A stretch of 64,000 bases of DNA from Tumebacillus permanentifrigoris (GTDB lineage: Bacteria; Bacillota; Bacilli; Tumebacillales; Tumebacillaceae). Shown in pieces: positions 55,313 to 63,601 of the stretch. Location: contig NZ_QGGL01000014.1 of assembly GCF_003148565.1 (NCBI RefSeq), positions 1 through 64,000 of the forward strand, read 5' to 3'. Within the stretch, counting starts at the first letter, position 1; each line of letters starts with the position of its first letter. Under the pieces are notes generated by a model. The model worked only from the letters and a program-made list of their open reading frames with translations, had not been told where the DNA came from and did no database searches. A program made the translations under genes and the position numbers.

Positions 55313-56218
55313 TTACTTGAGACGTCCGTCTGCTTCCGCGACTTTGCGAATCGCTTCGAAGTCTTGGTCGCTGGCTTTGGTGAAACCGTCAGCGGCGAAG
55401 GCGTCGAGGATTTCCTTGTCCTTGATGTTGATCAGCGCGTCTTGGAGTTTGGCAGCCGTGGCGTCGTTGACCGACTTGGATACGGCAAACGGGTATTGGA
55501 ACAGCTTGTCCGACTGCCAGATCTTTTTGAACTGTGTGCCGTCGATTTTTTTCTGCTCGACGAGCTTGTCGAAGTACGAAGAGTCGATGGCGCCTGCCGT
55601 GACTTTTTTGTTCTGGATCGACAGCGCGGTCACGTCATGAGCGCCCGTGTAGACGACCGATTTGAAATCGGAGTCGTCCTTGGAGCGGAACACCCCGCGG
55701 TTTTTCAGTTCAACGCCAGGTACGAGCGAGCCAGACGTGGAGTTGATGTCACCAAATGCGAAGTCGACGTTTTTCTTGTCCTGCAAGAGCTCGTCCAGCG
55801 TGTTGTACGGAGCATCCTTGTGGACGAGGATGTAGGAGTAGTAGAACGGAACGCCTTTGGCGGTTTTGGCGACGATGGCTTTGGCACCGCCTTTGTGGTT
55901 GGCGATGACGTAGGTCAGCGGCCCGAGGAATGCCATGTCGAGCTTGCCGAAGTTCATCGCTTCGACGACACCGTTGTAGTCCGGGTAGGAATTCATCTTG
56001 ATCTTCATCCCGGTGGACGTTTCAAGCGTGCTGCGGAATTTCTCGAGCGTCTCGGCTGGGATTTTTGCTTCGGCGGGGATCAGGCCGACGGAGAGCTCTT
56101 TGGCGACTGCGGTCGTGTCTTGCTGGGGCTGAACCTCTGTCTTGCCACAGCCAGTTGCGACGAGCGACAAGCAGAGCGTGAGCAGGAGTGCGAACACACC
56201 GCGCTTTTTGAATGTCAT
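55313..56218 (-). CDS. phnD: phosphonate-type substrate-binding lipoprotein PhnD
   Basis: 301 residues. Lipoprotein signal with lipobox VATGC. PhnD/SsuA2-type motifs SVGLIPAE, MAFLGPLTYVIAN and GDINSTSGSLVPGVEL form the ligand pocket. It binds phosphonate, phosphite or a similar anion outside the cell and delivers it to PhnE. First gene of the phnD-phnE-DUF2203 unit. Confidence 0.9.
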   Translation of the reverse strand: MTFKKRGVFALLLTLCLSLVATGCGKTEVQPQQDTTAVAKELSVGLIPAEAKIPAETLEKFRSTLETSTGMKIKMNSYPDYNGVVEAMNFGKLDMAFLGPLTYVIANHKGGAKAIVAKTAKGVPFYYSYILVHKDAPYNTLDELLQDKKNVDFAFGDINSTSGSLVPGVELKNRGVFRSKDDSDFKSVVYTGAHDVTALSIQNKKVTAGAIDSSYFDKLVEQKKIDGTQFKKIWQSDKLFQYPFAVSKSVNDATAAKLQDALINIKDKEILDAFAADGFTKASDQDFEAIRKVAEADGRLK

Positions 56219-56314
56219 GTTGTAGTGCCTCCTCTTATGTACCTCTCCAGATTATACCGAATAACAGAGGTCAGGATCAAACAGAATAGGTACTGAATAA
56301 AAGGAGGGACTATC

Positions 56315-56500
56315 ATGCAGGAAGAAAAGCGCCACGACGACCCGAACTTTATCGGCGACAACGAAGAAGTGCCGTATGACATGACGACGGCTGGTGATGA
56401 GGACACCACGCTATGGGACAACATGGTCCAAGCCTTCAAGCCGGACTTGCTGAGACCGGATCGCCACCACAATACCAAGAACGCGAAAAGCAACCAGTAA
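56315..56500 (+). CDS. small hydrophilic protein of unknown function (61 aa)
   Basis: Highly charged (DDPNFIGDNEEVPYDMTTAG, DLLRPDRHHNTKNAK) and without hydrophobic segments. AAAAGGAGGG lies 7 nt before the ATG and a terminator follows the stop, so expression is likely. It resembles small sporulation or stress proteins only in composition; family not recognised. Confidence 0.6.
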   Translation: MQEEKRHDDPNFIGDNEEVPYDMTTAGDEDTTLWDNMVQAFKPDLLRPDRHHNTKNAKSNQ

Positions 56501-56516
56501 GTGCAGTTGGTGCGGG

Positions 56517-56549
56517 AAAAGCCGATCTCATGGAGGGATCGGTTTTTTT
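56517..56549 (+). terminator. terminator of the 61-aa gene
   Basis: AAAAGCCGATC / GATCGG and seven Ts, running into the 10-bp repeat array. Confidence 0.8.
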
Positions 56550-56550
56550 C

Positions 56551-56660
56551 TGCGGCGATCTGCGTCGATCTGCATCGATCTGCGGCGATCTGCGTTGTTC
56601 TGCGTTGTTCTGCGTTGTTCTGCGTTGTTCTGCGTTGTTATGAGCTGTTTTGTATGGTTT
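56551..56660. repeat. 10-bp tandem repeat array
   Basis: Eleven units of ten bases with core TGCGTTGTTC and the variant TGCGTCGATC. The first four are of the CGATC type, the next five of the TTGTT type, then two decayed ones. The period is close to one helical turn. It lies between the 61-aa gene and the TerC gene. Confidence 0.9.
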
Positions 56661-56739
56661 TGCGAATAGAGAGTTTGTCCACATCCATAGGATGGTAGCA
56701 GACAAGGGATTTCCTGAGATGTGAGTTGGAGGTGTGGGG

Positions 56740-57429
56740 ATGGAACCGACGGTGTATGCGTTGATTTTGTTGAAGATCATCCTGATCAATTTGGTGCTGT
56801 CTGGAGACAACGCGGTGGTGATTGCGCTGGCATGCAGGAATCTGCCGGCCAAGCATCGGCAGACCGCGTTTCTCTGGGGGAGTGTGGGCGCGGTGGTGTG
56901 TATGGTCGCGCTGACATTCGTGGCGTTGCAGTTGTTGCAAGTTCCGCTGTTGCAGGCGAGTGGTGGGCTGTTGTTGATCTGGATTGCACTGAAGCTGTTG
57001 CAAGGGGAGGAGGAGGGTGGCAAGATCCGCCAGCATGAGAACCTGTGGCGGGCGGTGTGGACGATCATCGTCGCGGATGCGGTAATGAGTTTGGATAACA
57101 CGGTGGCGGTTGCCGCGATTGCGAAGGGGAATCTGCTGCTGATCGGAATTGGTCTGGCGGTCTCGATCCCGCTGATCATCTGGGGCGCGAACGCGCTGGC
57201 GAATCTGATGGGGAGGTTCCCATTGATCGTGTGGGCTGGAGCGATGTTGCTCGGGTATACGGCTGGCGAGATGATGGTGGAGGATGAGCGGTTAGGCGTG
57301 GTGTTTCGTGAGGTGTTTGCCGGGAGTGCGTGGCTGTTCCCGTGGTTGGTGGCTGGGTTTGTGTTGCTGATCGGGAGGCAGCGAGCGAGAAAGGAGATTC
57401 GGGTGGTACGGAAATTGGGGAAGGTGTAG
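56740..57429 (+). CDS. TerC/YjbE-family membrane protein
   Basis: 229 residues with about seven membrane helices. Two metal-site motifs in opposite halves, LVLSGDNAVVIAL (about 22) and VMSLDNTVAVAAIA (about 118), define the TerC family, thought to move or handle metal ions such as manganese for exoenzyme metallation. TTGGAGGT precedes the ATG at 56740. Single gene with its own terminator. Confidence 0.87.
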   Translation: MEPTVYALILLKIILINLVLSGDNAVVIALACRNLPAKHRQTAFLWGSVGAVVCMVALTFVALQLLQVPLLQASGGLLLIWIALKLLQGEEEGGKIRQHENLWRAVWTIIVADAVMSLDNTVAVAAIAKGNLLLIGIGLAVSIPLIIWGANALANLMGRFPLIVWAGAMLLGYTAGEMMVEDERLGVVFREVFAGSAWLFPWLVAGFVLLIGRQRARKEIRVVRKLGKV

Positions 57430-57459
57430 GAGGGGAGTTGGCGGTTTGGGTGGGAATGA

Positions 57460-57496
57460 GGGCCTCTGCGGTTGTTGGTGGCAGAGGCTTTTTTTT
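57460..57496 (+). terminator. terminator of the TerC gene
   Basis: GCCTCTGC / GCAGAGGC and eight Ts. Confidence 0.87.
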
Positions 57497-57567
57497 GTCG
57501 TTGAGGGGCAGGTAGGTACTAAATTGTAACCAAGGATACATTGGGAACTACTGACAGGGCGAAAGGA

Positions 57568-57595
57568 TTGAAGTTAGGGGGAATCGGGGTATAAT
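57568..57595 (+). promoter_or_regulatory. promoter of the selenocysteine tRNA gene
   Basis: TTGAAG, 16-nt spacer, perfect TATAAT, about 43 nt before the tRNA. Confidence 0.65.
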
Positions 57596-57638
57596 GGGGT
57601 AGGCAAGGGTAAGTGTTTTGTTTTGCTTGTTCCTACAT

Positions 57639-57735
57639 GGGGGTGGATGGGGTACTGGTGTCCTTCCCGGTCTTCAAAACCGAGTGCGGGCTATGGTGTA
57701 GCCTGGGTGGGTTCGATTCCCACGCACTCCCGCCA
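57639..57735 (+). tRNA. selC: tRNA-Sec (TCA)
   Basis: 97 nt. Anticodon loop CTTCAAA gives TCA, which reads UGA. A long variable arm (CGGGCTA / TAGCCTG) and an extended acceptor arm are class marks of tRNA-Sec; T-arm GTGGG TTCGATT CCCAC is perfect and CCA is encoded. On paper a few stem positions are mismatched: G57646 with G57724, T57648 with T57664, and C57667 with A57683. The gene may therefore be slightly degenerate. No selA, selB or selD lies in the window. Confidence 0.83.
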
Positions 57736-58061
57736 AAAAAGTTAGGTGTGGTAAGGGTTTATAGCTATGTACAACGTTATTCTTGACTTTGAAAATTCAC
57801 TAGTATTCAATGCAATTTTCGGGTAGTCCGAGTGTGACCTATCAGGGGTGTTCTGGTGTGTCCAATCGCTTGAAAACGGTCTGTTCGTAACTCTCTAAGA
57901 CACTCTTAGGGGGTTATTTTCCACAACCAAAGACCATTGAAGACTACGAGGTCATTTAGGCTGTCTCTTGGGTTTCTTGGGCGGTGACTTGCACAAAGAG
58001 AACATCAACGCTCGTGCGTCATCGTTCCTACTTAGGAATGATGGCGCATTTTTCGTTTAGT
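57736..58061. other. gene-free stretch after tRNA-Sec
   Basis: I see no convincing coding region. It marks the change from GC-rich codon use to AT-richer DNA. Confidence 0.6.
58015..58053 (+). terminator. orphan terminator-like hairpin
   Basis: TGCGTCATCGTTCC / GGAATGATGGCGCA plus TTTTT. No plus-strand gene is visible upstream except the distant tRNA-Sec. Confidence 0.55.
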
Positions 58062-58108
58062 CAAAAAAAGCGTGAAGAATTGCGCCATTGGTCGCGTTGT
58101 CTTCACGC
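58062..58108 (-). terminator. terminator of the protease-partner gene
   Basis: On the minus strand GCGTGAAGA / TCTTCACGC followed by seven Ts, 18 nt after the stop of the split gene. Confidence 0.75.
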
Positions 58109-58126
58109 AAATAGTTTTGAGATTGA

Positions 58127-58930
58127 TCAGCTAACTTTTTTCCTTCTCAATTTAAAGGCACTGATTCCTACTACTCCCATAACCACAAAGACCACGGTTG
58201 GCCATGTAAAGCGGTTGCTGGTAGGTTGTGTCTGCGCGGTAAGATTGCCTCCGGAACCAAATTGAGGTTCGCCTTGTTTTTGATTGATCAAATCCGCTTC
58301 GAGATTATCTTTGAGGGCTTGTTCGATTTCGGAAGCGGGTGTAACTTGGGTAGAATTTACTTTGTTGAGTTTTACATTGCGGTTGCCTGAGAGATCGGGG
58401 ATTGCCACTTCTTGATTTTCAACTGTACCGACTAAGTAGCGTACATTTTTATCTATGACAAGTGTTGGTGCTACCTTTGATGCAGCATAGCTATCAAATT
58501 TCTCTCAACTGGATAAGAAGTTCTTCGCATCTCCGCCTGCGCGTTGGAGGACAAAGTTGCCGTGTTCTTTGCCGATGATGATCGAAGTGACAGCCTGTCC
58601 GTCCTTTTCTAATAGAAACTCCCATTCTTGTTCCGGCTTACTCACGGACAGCAGTGAATGAGCAGTCGACTTACGCAATTTTTCAGCATCAATGGAGTGT
58701 ATTTGCAAACCGGGTCCTAAAGTTAATTGATCAACTTCATCTTTGCTGGTAAACCCAACATCAGAGGGAGAAAGCGAAAGCAATTTTTTTGCCTCCATTA
58801 CACCATTCGTTTGTGCGAACTTCTCAACTTCTGCAGGCACTTGTGAGTGAATGCTCGCATAACTCGGTTGGGTAATGGATGCAGACAAAGATCCGCATAA
58901 TAAAGCCGCATAAAAAACTTTTTTCATCAT
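58127..58930 (-). pseudogene. secreted, C-terminally anchored protein split by one in-frame TGA
   Basis: Read through, this is one frame of about 267 codons: signal peptide (ends near YASIHS), a globular part with LSPSDVGFTSKDEVDQLTLG, then TGA at 58505-58507, then about 98 more codons without any further stop, ending in a Pro/Thr/Gln linker, one membrane helix and the tail RRKK. The part after the TGA (KFDSYAASKVAPTLVIDKNV..) fits as a continuation. Most likely a nonsense mutation; selenocysteine insertion is conceivable because tRNA-Sec lies about 400 bp beyond its 3' end, but I see no convincing SECIS hairpin. Operon with the protease gene 14 nt upstream. Family not recognised. Confidence 0.6.
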
Positions 58931-58944
58931 GTTACATCTCCCTT

Positions 58945-59523
58945 TTATTTATATGCCCATGCATCTTTGAGCCCACCGTTCCAACTGTGTCGGGAGTCGT
59001 CTACAAAAGACACATGAGACATCCAATAAGCATTTCCGTCTCCGGGGTCCATATATCGCACTTGGTCTGTTGAAGTTTCAGTACTCCAGCCTATGAGTAC
59101 AACAGCATGTGCGCCACCAGTTTTCCAGCTCCAGCCACTGAAGATCGGTTTGTTTCCGTTGATTTGTGCTTGAATATCGCTAAAAAACAATGCACTATTA
59201 AAGGAGTTCGTGGATACTCCATAGTGATTAAGAGCACTTTGAGCTTGAGTCCCTGTTGCGGTATTGTTTGGAGCATTTGTCGTTCCAAACACGTAGTTTA
59301 CAATATCGGATTGTGTTTGACCCCAGTAACCGTAGTGGGCGAGGATTGCATAATCAGCGGCAGCCCAACACCAGTTTGATTTGAGCTGTATTGAGTTGCT
59401 CCAGTTGTTTACTACATAATAACTTGCATGAGCTGGTGTAGCGGTCGCAATGGGGATCAACACCGTTGCGCTCACAATAGCTAGCAATCCTTTCGCTGTT
59501 TTGGACACAAGTGTATATCTCAT
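58945..59523 (-). CDS. secreted papain-like cysteine peptidase (C39/C70-like)
   Basis: 192 residues. Signal peptide ends near AHASYY. The catalytic Cys lies in LKSNWCWAAADYA (about 55) and His in GGAHAVVLIGW, followed by YMDPGDG, as in staphopain/AvrRpt2-like and C39-like papain-fold proteases. Family members cleave secreted or host proteins, and the target here is unknown. ATG 59523 sits 7 nt after AGGAGGT. The next gene encodes a membrane-anchored secreted protein that might be its substrate, inhibitor or anchor. Confidence 0.82.
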   Translation of the reverse strand: MRYTLVSKTAKGLLAIVSATVLIPIATATPAHASYYVVNNWSNSIQLKSNWCWAAADYAILAHYGYWGQTQSDIVNYVFGTTNAPNNTATGTQAQSALNHYGVSTNSFNSALFFSDIQAQINGNKPIFSGWSWKTGGAHAVVLIGWSTETSTDQVRYMDPGDGNAYWMSHVSFVDDSRHSWNGGLKDAWAYK

Positions 59524-60044
59524 TGTTAACCTCCTGGTTACAAAACAGAATTCAAGCATCATGTTATAATAAATATAATAAAGGTCAATGTTATATAGTT
59601 CATTAATGAACTAAGTGTAAGCGAATCTTCATTCTCAAATTGTGTTGATTATCTGACTCTCTGGGATCGTTTCAAGTATAAGAGGCATGCGTCAAGACAA
59701 GGCGGAATAGTTCATCAGTTATATTGCTACAAAACAGAGATTGTTGATTGTCGATGAGAAACCAACCTTTTTGAAAGGTTATACATTTGATATTTCTTCG
59801 GAAAATAATTTCGCTTGATTTGGTATGAAGACTTGTCATCAGTAACTGACTTGAATTCTTTCGAACATCAAGAGAACAAATCAATGACACCCTTTTGATC
59901 GCCCATCAACTTAGGCTCAAGCAAGCATAGCAACGAAATTGTTGAATGAGGACGAACGTCACTCATCTCTTATATTTTACAACAAACCTTGCAACGATTT
60001 GAAAAGCACGGAAAGACAGCGGGTAAGTCCGATATCGGCAAGCC
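59524..60044. other. gene-free AT-rich stretch
   Basis: About 520 bp upstream of the protease gene. Contains an AT-rich run near 59565-59585 that could hold its promoter. No ORF of convincing codon use is seen. Confidence 0.5.
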
Positions 60045-60836
60045 TTGCCAGTTAATACTCTCATATTAGACGGGACGGCTCACATTGCTGGTATCCAGTA
60101 CAATGGGTACGAAGCCAAGCCGGTAGCCAATTACAACAACTTAATCGGGCTGATACTTTGGCAACGTCAGATCAATACGTCCAAAGACACTACATCACTT
60201 TGTCTGACAAGCCTCCCAAGATTCCATTCAGAGTATTACAAACAGATCGCGATTAGCCTATTCGCTCATGACGTGGAGTTGGGGATGGGTAACACAAAGA
60301 ACCAATGGTTTGATGATCCTAAAATCGAAGCGATTTATAGAGATTGTGTCGTGGCCGAGTTGCTACAGATTATTCATCGCGGCAAACTGAGACTCATTAC
60401 CGAAATGGAAGAGGTTAACATATTTCTTGCGTTTGAAGACCAAAATCAACGCCTCCTGCATTAGATGAAGCAATTTCTGAAAGGGGAAGCGAAAATCCAA
60501 AGCCGCCGATTGTTTGACGAAGATCGGTATGGACTGGGGGACTCAACTGCTGAATTCGCCAAACAAGTGCTTGAGTGGAGTAGGAGAAGCAGTCTGACCT
60601 ACAATTTCAATAGTGTGATGAATTCATTTCCATGCAGGATATCGGAGATCGACAATGTAAACGGAGAGAAAGGAATTGGCGAGAAGCTTCGAAAGTTCTT
60701 GAACAAGCACTGGGGAGATGAGGGGAAGCGAACCATGATCCACCGCATTTTTCGGGAACATAACTTGGCAATTATCGAATCTGAGACCAAACAGAAAACC
60801 AAGATGATTGCTTGGGCTGATGATCCGTTTGTTTGA
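60045..60836 (+). pseudogene. remnant of a helicase-like protein, interrupted by TAG
   Basis: A frame of about 263 codons interrupted once by TAG at 60462-60464 and cut off at its 5' end by a stop at 60024. The first part has LILDGTAHIAGIQY and VVAELLQIIHRGKLRL, resembling late motifs of superfamily 2 helicases; the second part is a small C-terminal domain with KLRKFLNKHWGDEG. It looks like the 3' end of a replication or mobile-element helicase gene that lost its front. Family assignment is tentative. Confidence 0.45.
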
Positions 60837-61156
60837 TCAAATTGGCTCTAGTTTGTTCTATAAGAAGATGGAACTGGAGTCGATTTGCTGGAAGATAAAA
60901 AGTAGAGATGTGTTGATTCGAGAGGTTGTTTGCTTCGCCTCTATATGCCTTTATACGCCGTTTTAGAAGTCGAGGGGTACTCACGTATACCCCTCCTTAT
61001 TTTTGTGCGTACAGAAGAAATTTGAGGCTCATAGTTTCCCATAAAACAAGAATTTTATAGGGGAATATTTTACTGAATGCGGGAGTCTATTTTATACTGA
61101 CTGCAGTTAGTTGTATAATAATAATTACGATTGAAAACTCAAAAGGGATGGTTGAT
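60837..61156. other. gene-free stretch before the PLD-domain gene
   Basis: Very AT-rich toward the right. TATAATAATAA near 61110-61125 may be part of the promoter of the next gene. No ORF supported. Confidence 0.45.
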
Positions 61157-62263
61157 ATGGCGACTTATATGGGATTTAAAATCTTTGATAGAGAAGAAGT
61201 GGATGGAATTATCGAGAAAATTCGCGAAGGATTAAATGTATCGACCCAAGAAATCAATATATTGTATGATGCAATCTATCAAAGCTATGTTGGAGGAGAT
61301 GACTTTATAATCAAATCTCTTTCAATACATGAGATGAGGTATCAATTAGATTGTATCATGAGAGCACTTTGGGTTATCATAAGACATGGGAAAATTAAAG
61401 ATAAGGGTTACGTATTTAATAAGCTCTATTTAGCAAGTGGTGGAGTTGGGTATAAATCACGTAAAAATATCTTTATAAAAAAAGACCTTTGTAGAGGTGG
61501 AACAATTGGGTTTAGAGATCGCTATGGATATGTAAAATTCCTATTTTCAACAAATGGAAGCGGAGCGATATTAATATTGAAACACGATTACGGGATAAAT
61601 GTTTTGAAATATATAAAAGAAATTATCGATATAATTAACAATGAATATCTGAAGGATATTGGCTATGATGTTTTTTTTGATAAAATTGAAATCCTTTTCA
61701 AGGACGAAGATGGAACATACTTTAAAGTTTCATTTTCGGACTTGGGGGAACTTGTGAATGAATCATATTATGGAAAAGAATTATTCGAAAAAATCTGGAG
61801 CACTTTCGAATATAAATTAAATAAAAAAAATAATGGTGGAACTGGTAATGAGGTTTTCTTTTTTGCAAAACAACCCTATACTGCCTACAAGCACATAAGA
61901 GAATGCATTCAGAGTGCTAATAAGGAGATATTTATCATTGACCCATACATTAGTTCGGATATTTTCGAGCTGCTAGAAATGACTGATGAAAGCATAAAAA
62001 TTAGAATTATCACGATGAAATTGCAAGGTGATGCAAAAGTAGTCGCTGATAAATTCAAAAAAGAACGAGGGAATTTTGATTTTAGATTTTCTGACAAATT
62101 TCATGATCGTTATATTTTCGTAGATAACACATGTTATATGCTAGGGTCATCATTAAATAGCTTTGGCGACCGTGCAACGACATTAGTTTCCGTAAATGAT
62201 GTTCGCGTAAAAAAAGCAATTGAACAATACGCCGAATCCGTCTGGTTTGAAAGGCAGATCTAG
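61157..62263 (+). CDS. phospholipase-D-like domain protein, probably acquired
   Basis: 368 residues. The N-terminal 230 residues are of unknown family (RYQLDCIMRALWVIIRHGK, FRDRYGYVKFLFSTNGSG). The C-terminal 130 resemble one PLD-like half: EIFIIDPYISSDIFELLE, RIITMK, FHDRYIFVDN as an HxD/HKD-like site, and GSSLNSFGDRATT. Codon use is strongly AT-rich compared with the left 57 kb, so horizontal transfer is likely. Single-PLD proteins of this build occur in anti-phage or restriction loci; that role is a guess. ATG 61157 lies 9 nt after AAAGGG. Confidence 0.75.
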   Translation: MATYMGFKIFDREEVDGIIEKIREGLNVSTQEINILYDAIYQSYVGGDDFIIKSLSIHEMRYQLDCIMRALWVIIRHGKIKDKGYVFNKLYLASGGVGYKSRKNIFIKKDLCRGGTIGFRDRYGYVKFLFSTNGSGAILILKHDYGINVLKYIKEIIDIINNEYLKDIGYDVFFDKIEILFKDEDGTYFKVSFSDLGELVNESYYGKELFEKIWSTFEYKLNKKNNGGTGNEVFFFAKQPYTAYKHIRECIQSANKEIFIIDPYISSDIFELLEMTDESIKIRIITMKLQGDAKVVADKFKKERGNFDFRFSDKFHDRYIFVDNTCYMLGSSLNSFGDRATTLVSVNDVRVKKAIEQYAESVWFERQI

Positions 62264-63023
62264 TGCGCACAGGTTAGGAACTAATTGACGATAATTATGG
62301 ATCATTATGAAATCTCCATAAAACTATAATTTCATTGGGAAGCAAAATGTAGGGGCAAACGCCTCTTCTTTTTGTTTTGGGCAAGGGAATCGTCACTTTA
62401 TGTGAGACATGTCCGAAAGCTGGCGTTCTTGCCTGTCAGTAGATTGACGGATCGAATGTCCACCGCAGAAAATATTCTCGTGTTTTTGATGGCTTGCTAC
62501 ATCGACATGTGGTCAGCTTCTTCGTCAGTCCTTGGACAATAGGCGTAATCAACTTACGGCCAGTTGGATCGACACGTTTTTTGTCGCGGTGGTTTTGTGC
62601 AGACAATCGCGGCGAAGGAGTGTAGCGGTGAATGTGAGGAAATCCAGCGTTGCGGATGTATGGAGTAACAAACTGCAAAATATTACACCCAAACCACTTC
62701 CATCAATACGATTCTGTTAGCTGTCGATTTCGATTTATCTATGCTTTTTTGTGGCATAAATCGACATATTAGCAAGCAAAACAGGTAGTTCCCTCGATTG
62801 CTAAAAATAGTGTTTCGAATCGATCCCCTAACTGGACTATTCAGGACATATGAAAAGCCTCGTACAAGCCCAATACGAGGCGAATAGTTGGATGAGAGGA
62901 GCCTATATAGAGGGGGTCTATTTTGTTGTCCAGCGACCCGCCGATCTATCGCTGCGAATGCCTCTCTACGCCCTCTGTGCGCCTTGTAGAATTGTTCTAT
63001 TCGTTGCTGGACACAAAGAAGAC
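62264..63023. other. about 760 bp without a supported gene
   Basis: Contains an inverted repeat TCGATTTAT (62730-62738) / ATAAATCGA (62756-62764) and several short frames in both directions, none with a ribosome site and normal codon use. It may hold remains of a mobile element, but I cannot name one. Confidence 0.5.
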
Positions 63024-63055
63024 CACCCCAGAGCCATGAATTAGGCTTCTGGGGT
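63024..63055 (-). terminator. hairpin after the 148-aa gene
   Basis: ACCCCAGAGCC / GGCTTCTGGGGT, 15 nt beyond the stop of the minus-strand gene, followed on that strand by an imperfect T tract. Confidence 0.55.
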
Positions 63056-63070
63056 GCGTAATGGCGGTTG

Positions 63071-63517
63071 TCATTCGGTGCTTGGTGGTGCTTGCGACAG
63101 AAGTTGCGAACAAAGATCGACCATAATACCTTGATCTTTCATGCTTGCTAAAAGTTCATTTACAAGATCGTTGTTTATGTCTAAAACAGAAGCAATTGTT
63201 TCTTGTACTTCTTGTAGGCTTGGAACTTGGTCACTGAAAAGTCGATCAGAATAAACTTCGTATCTTTCTTTTCGGAATCTAGCGGGGATCTCCCGTTGTT
63301 CATAACGCGTCTTGAAAATCAGCATGATAATTTCCGAAAGTGTCATTTTTTCTTCAGAAACATTCCGTTCGAGCAACCAATTCCAATACGGATACTTTGG
63401 GTCAGAAAGCTTGCTTACAGTCAATCTTCTAAAGAACCACGTAAGTTCTTCTACTTGCTGTTTCAACTGTTCTATTTCTTTCTCTTGTTCAGATACTTTT
63501 TGTTCAAGGTTTTGCAA
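63071..63517 (-). CDS. coiled-coil protein, possibly DUF1878/YhaI-like
   Basis: 148 residues. An N-terminal coiled coil (QKVSEQEKEIEQLKQQVEEL) precedes a helical domain with YPYWNWLLERNVSEEKMTLS and EIIMLIFKTRYEQ, reminiscent of DUF1878 (YhaI) proteins of Bacillus. I chose TTG 63517, 8 nt after GGAAAGGAAG; a longer frame starts at 63568 without a site. The gene follows a hairpin and another small minus-strand gene. Confidence 0.6.
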   Translation of the reverse strand: MQNLEQKVSEQEKEIEQLKQQVEELTWFFRRLTVSKLSDPKYPYWNWLLERNVSEEKMTLSEIIMLIFKTRYEQREIPARFRKERYEVYSDRLFSDQVPSLQEVQETIASVLDINNDLVNELLASMKDQGIMVDLCSQLLSQAPPSTE

Positions 63518-63550
63518 CCGAAGCACTTCCTTTCCTAATGGTGAAGAAAC

Positions 63551-63578
63551 TAGATCGCATTTTAACAAATGTGATCTA
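63551..63578 (-). terminator. hairpin between the two right-edge genes
   Basis: TAGATCACATTT GTTA AAATGCGATCTA on the minus strand, 24 nt after one stop and before the next start. The T tract behind it is weak, so it may be an attenuator or RNA-processing site. Confidence 0.5.
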
Positions 63579-63601
63579 GCTCTACAATTCTTCTTACTGA
63601 T

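Noticed and set aside
58440-58504. SECIS element after the in-frame TGA
   Set aside because: Only a four-base-pair stem (TGCT/AGCA) around a loose loop could be drawn; not enough to claim a SECIS.
62436-62678. Minus-strand frame of 80 codons, thought of as a transposase or integrase piece
   Set aside because: No catalytic motif or flanking inverted repeats could be seen; left as unassigned.
62850-63044. Plus-strand 64-codon frame
   Set aside because: No ribosome site, and its end lies in the hairpin of the opposite gene.
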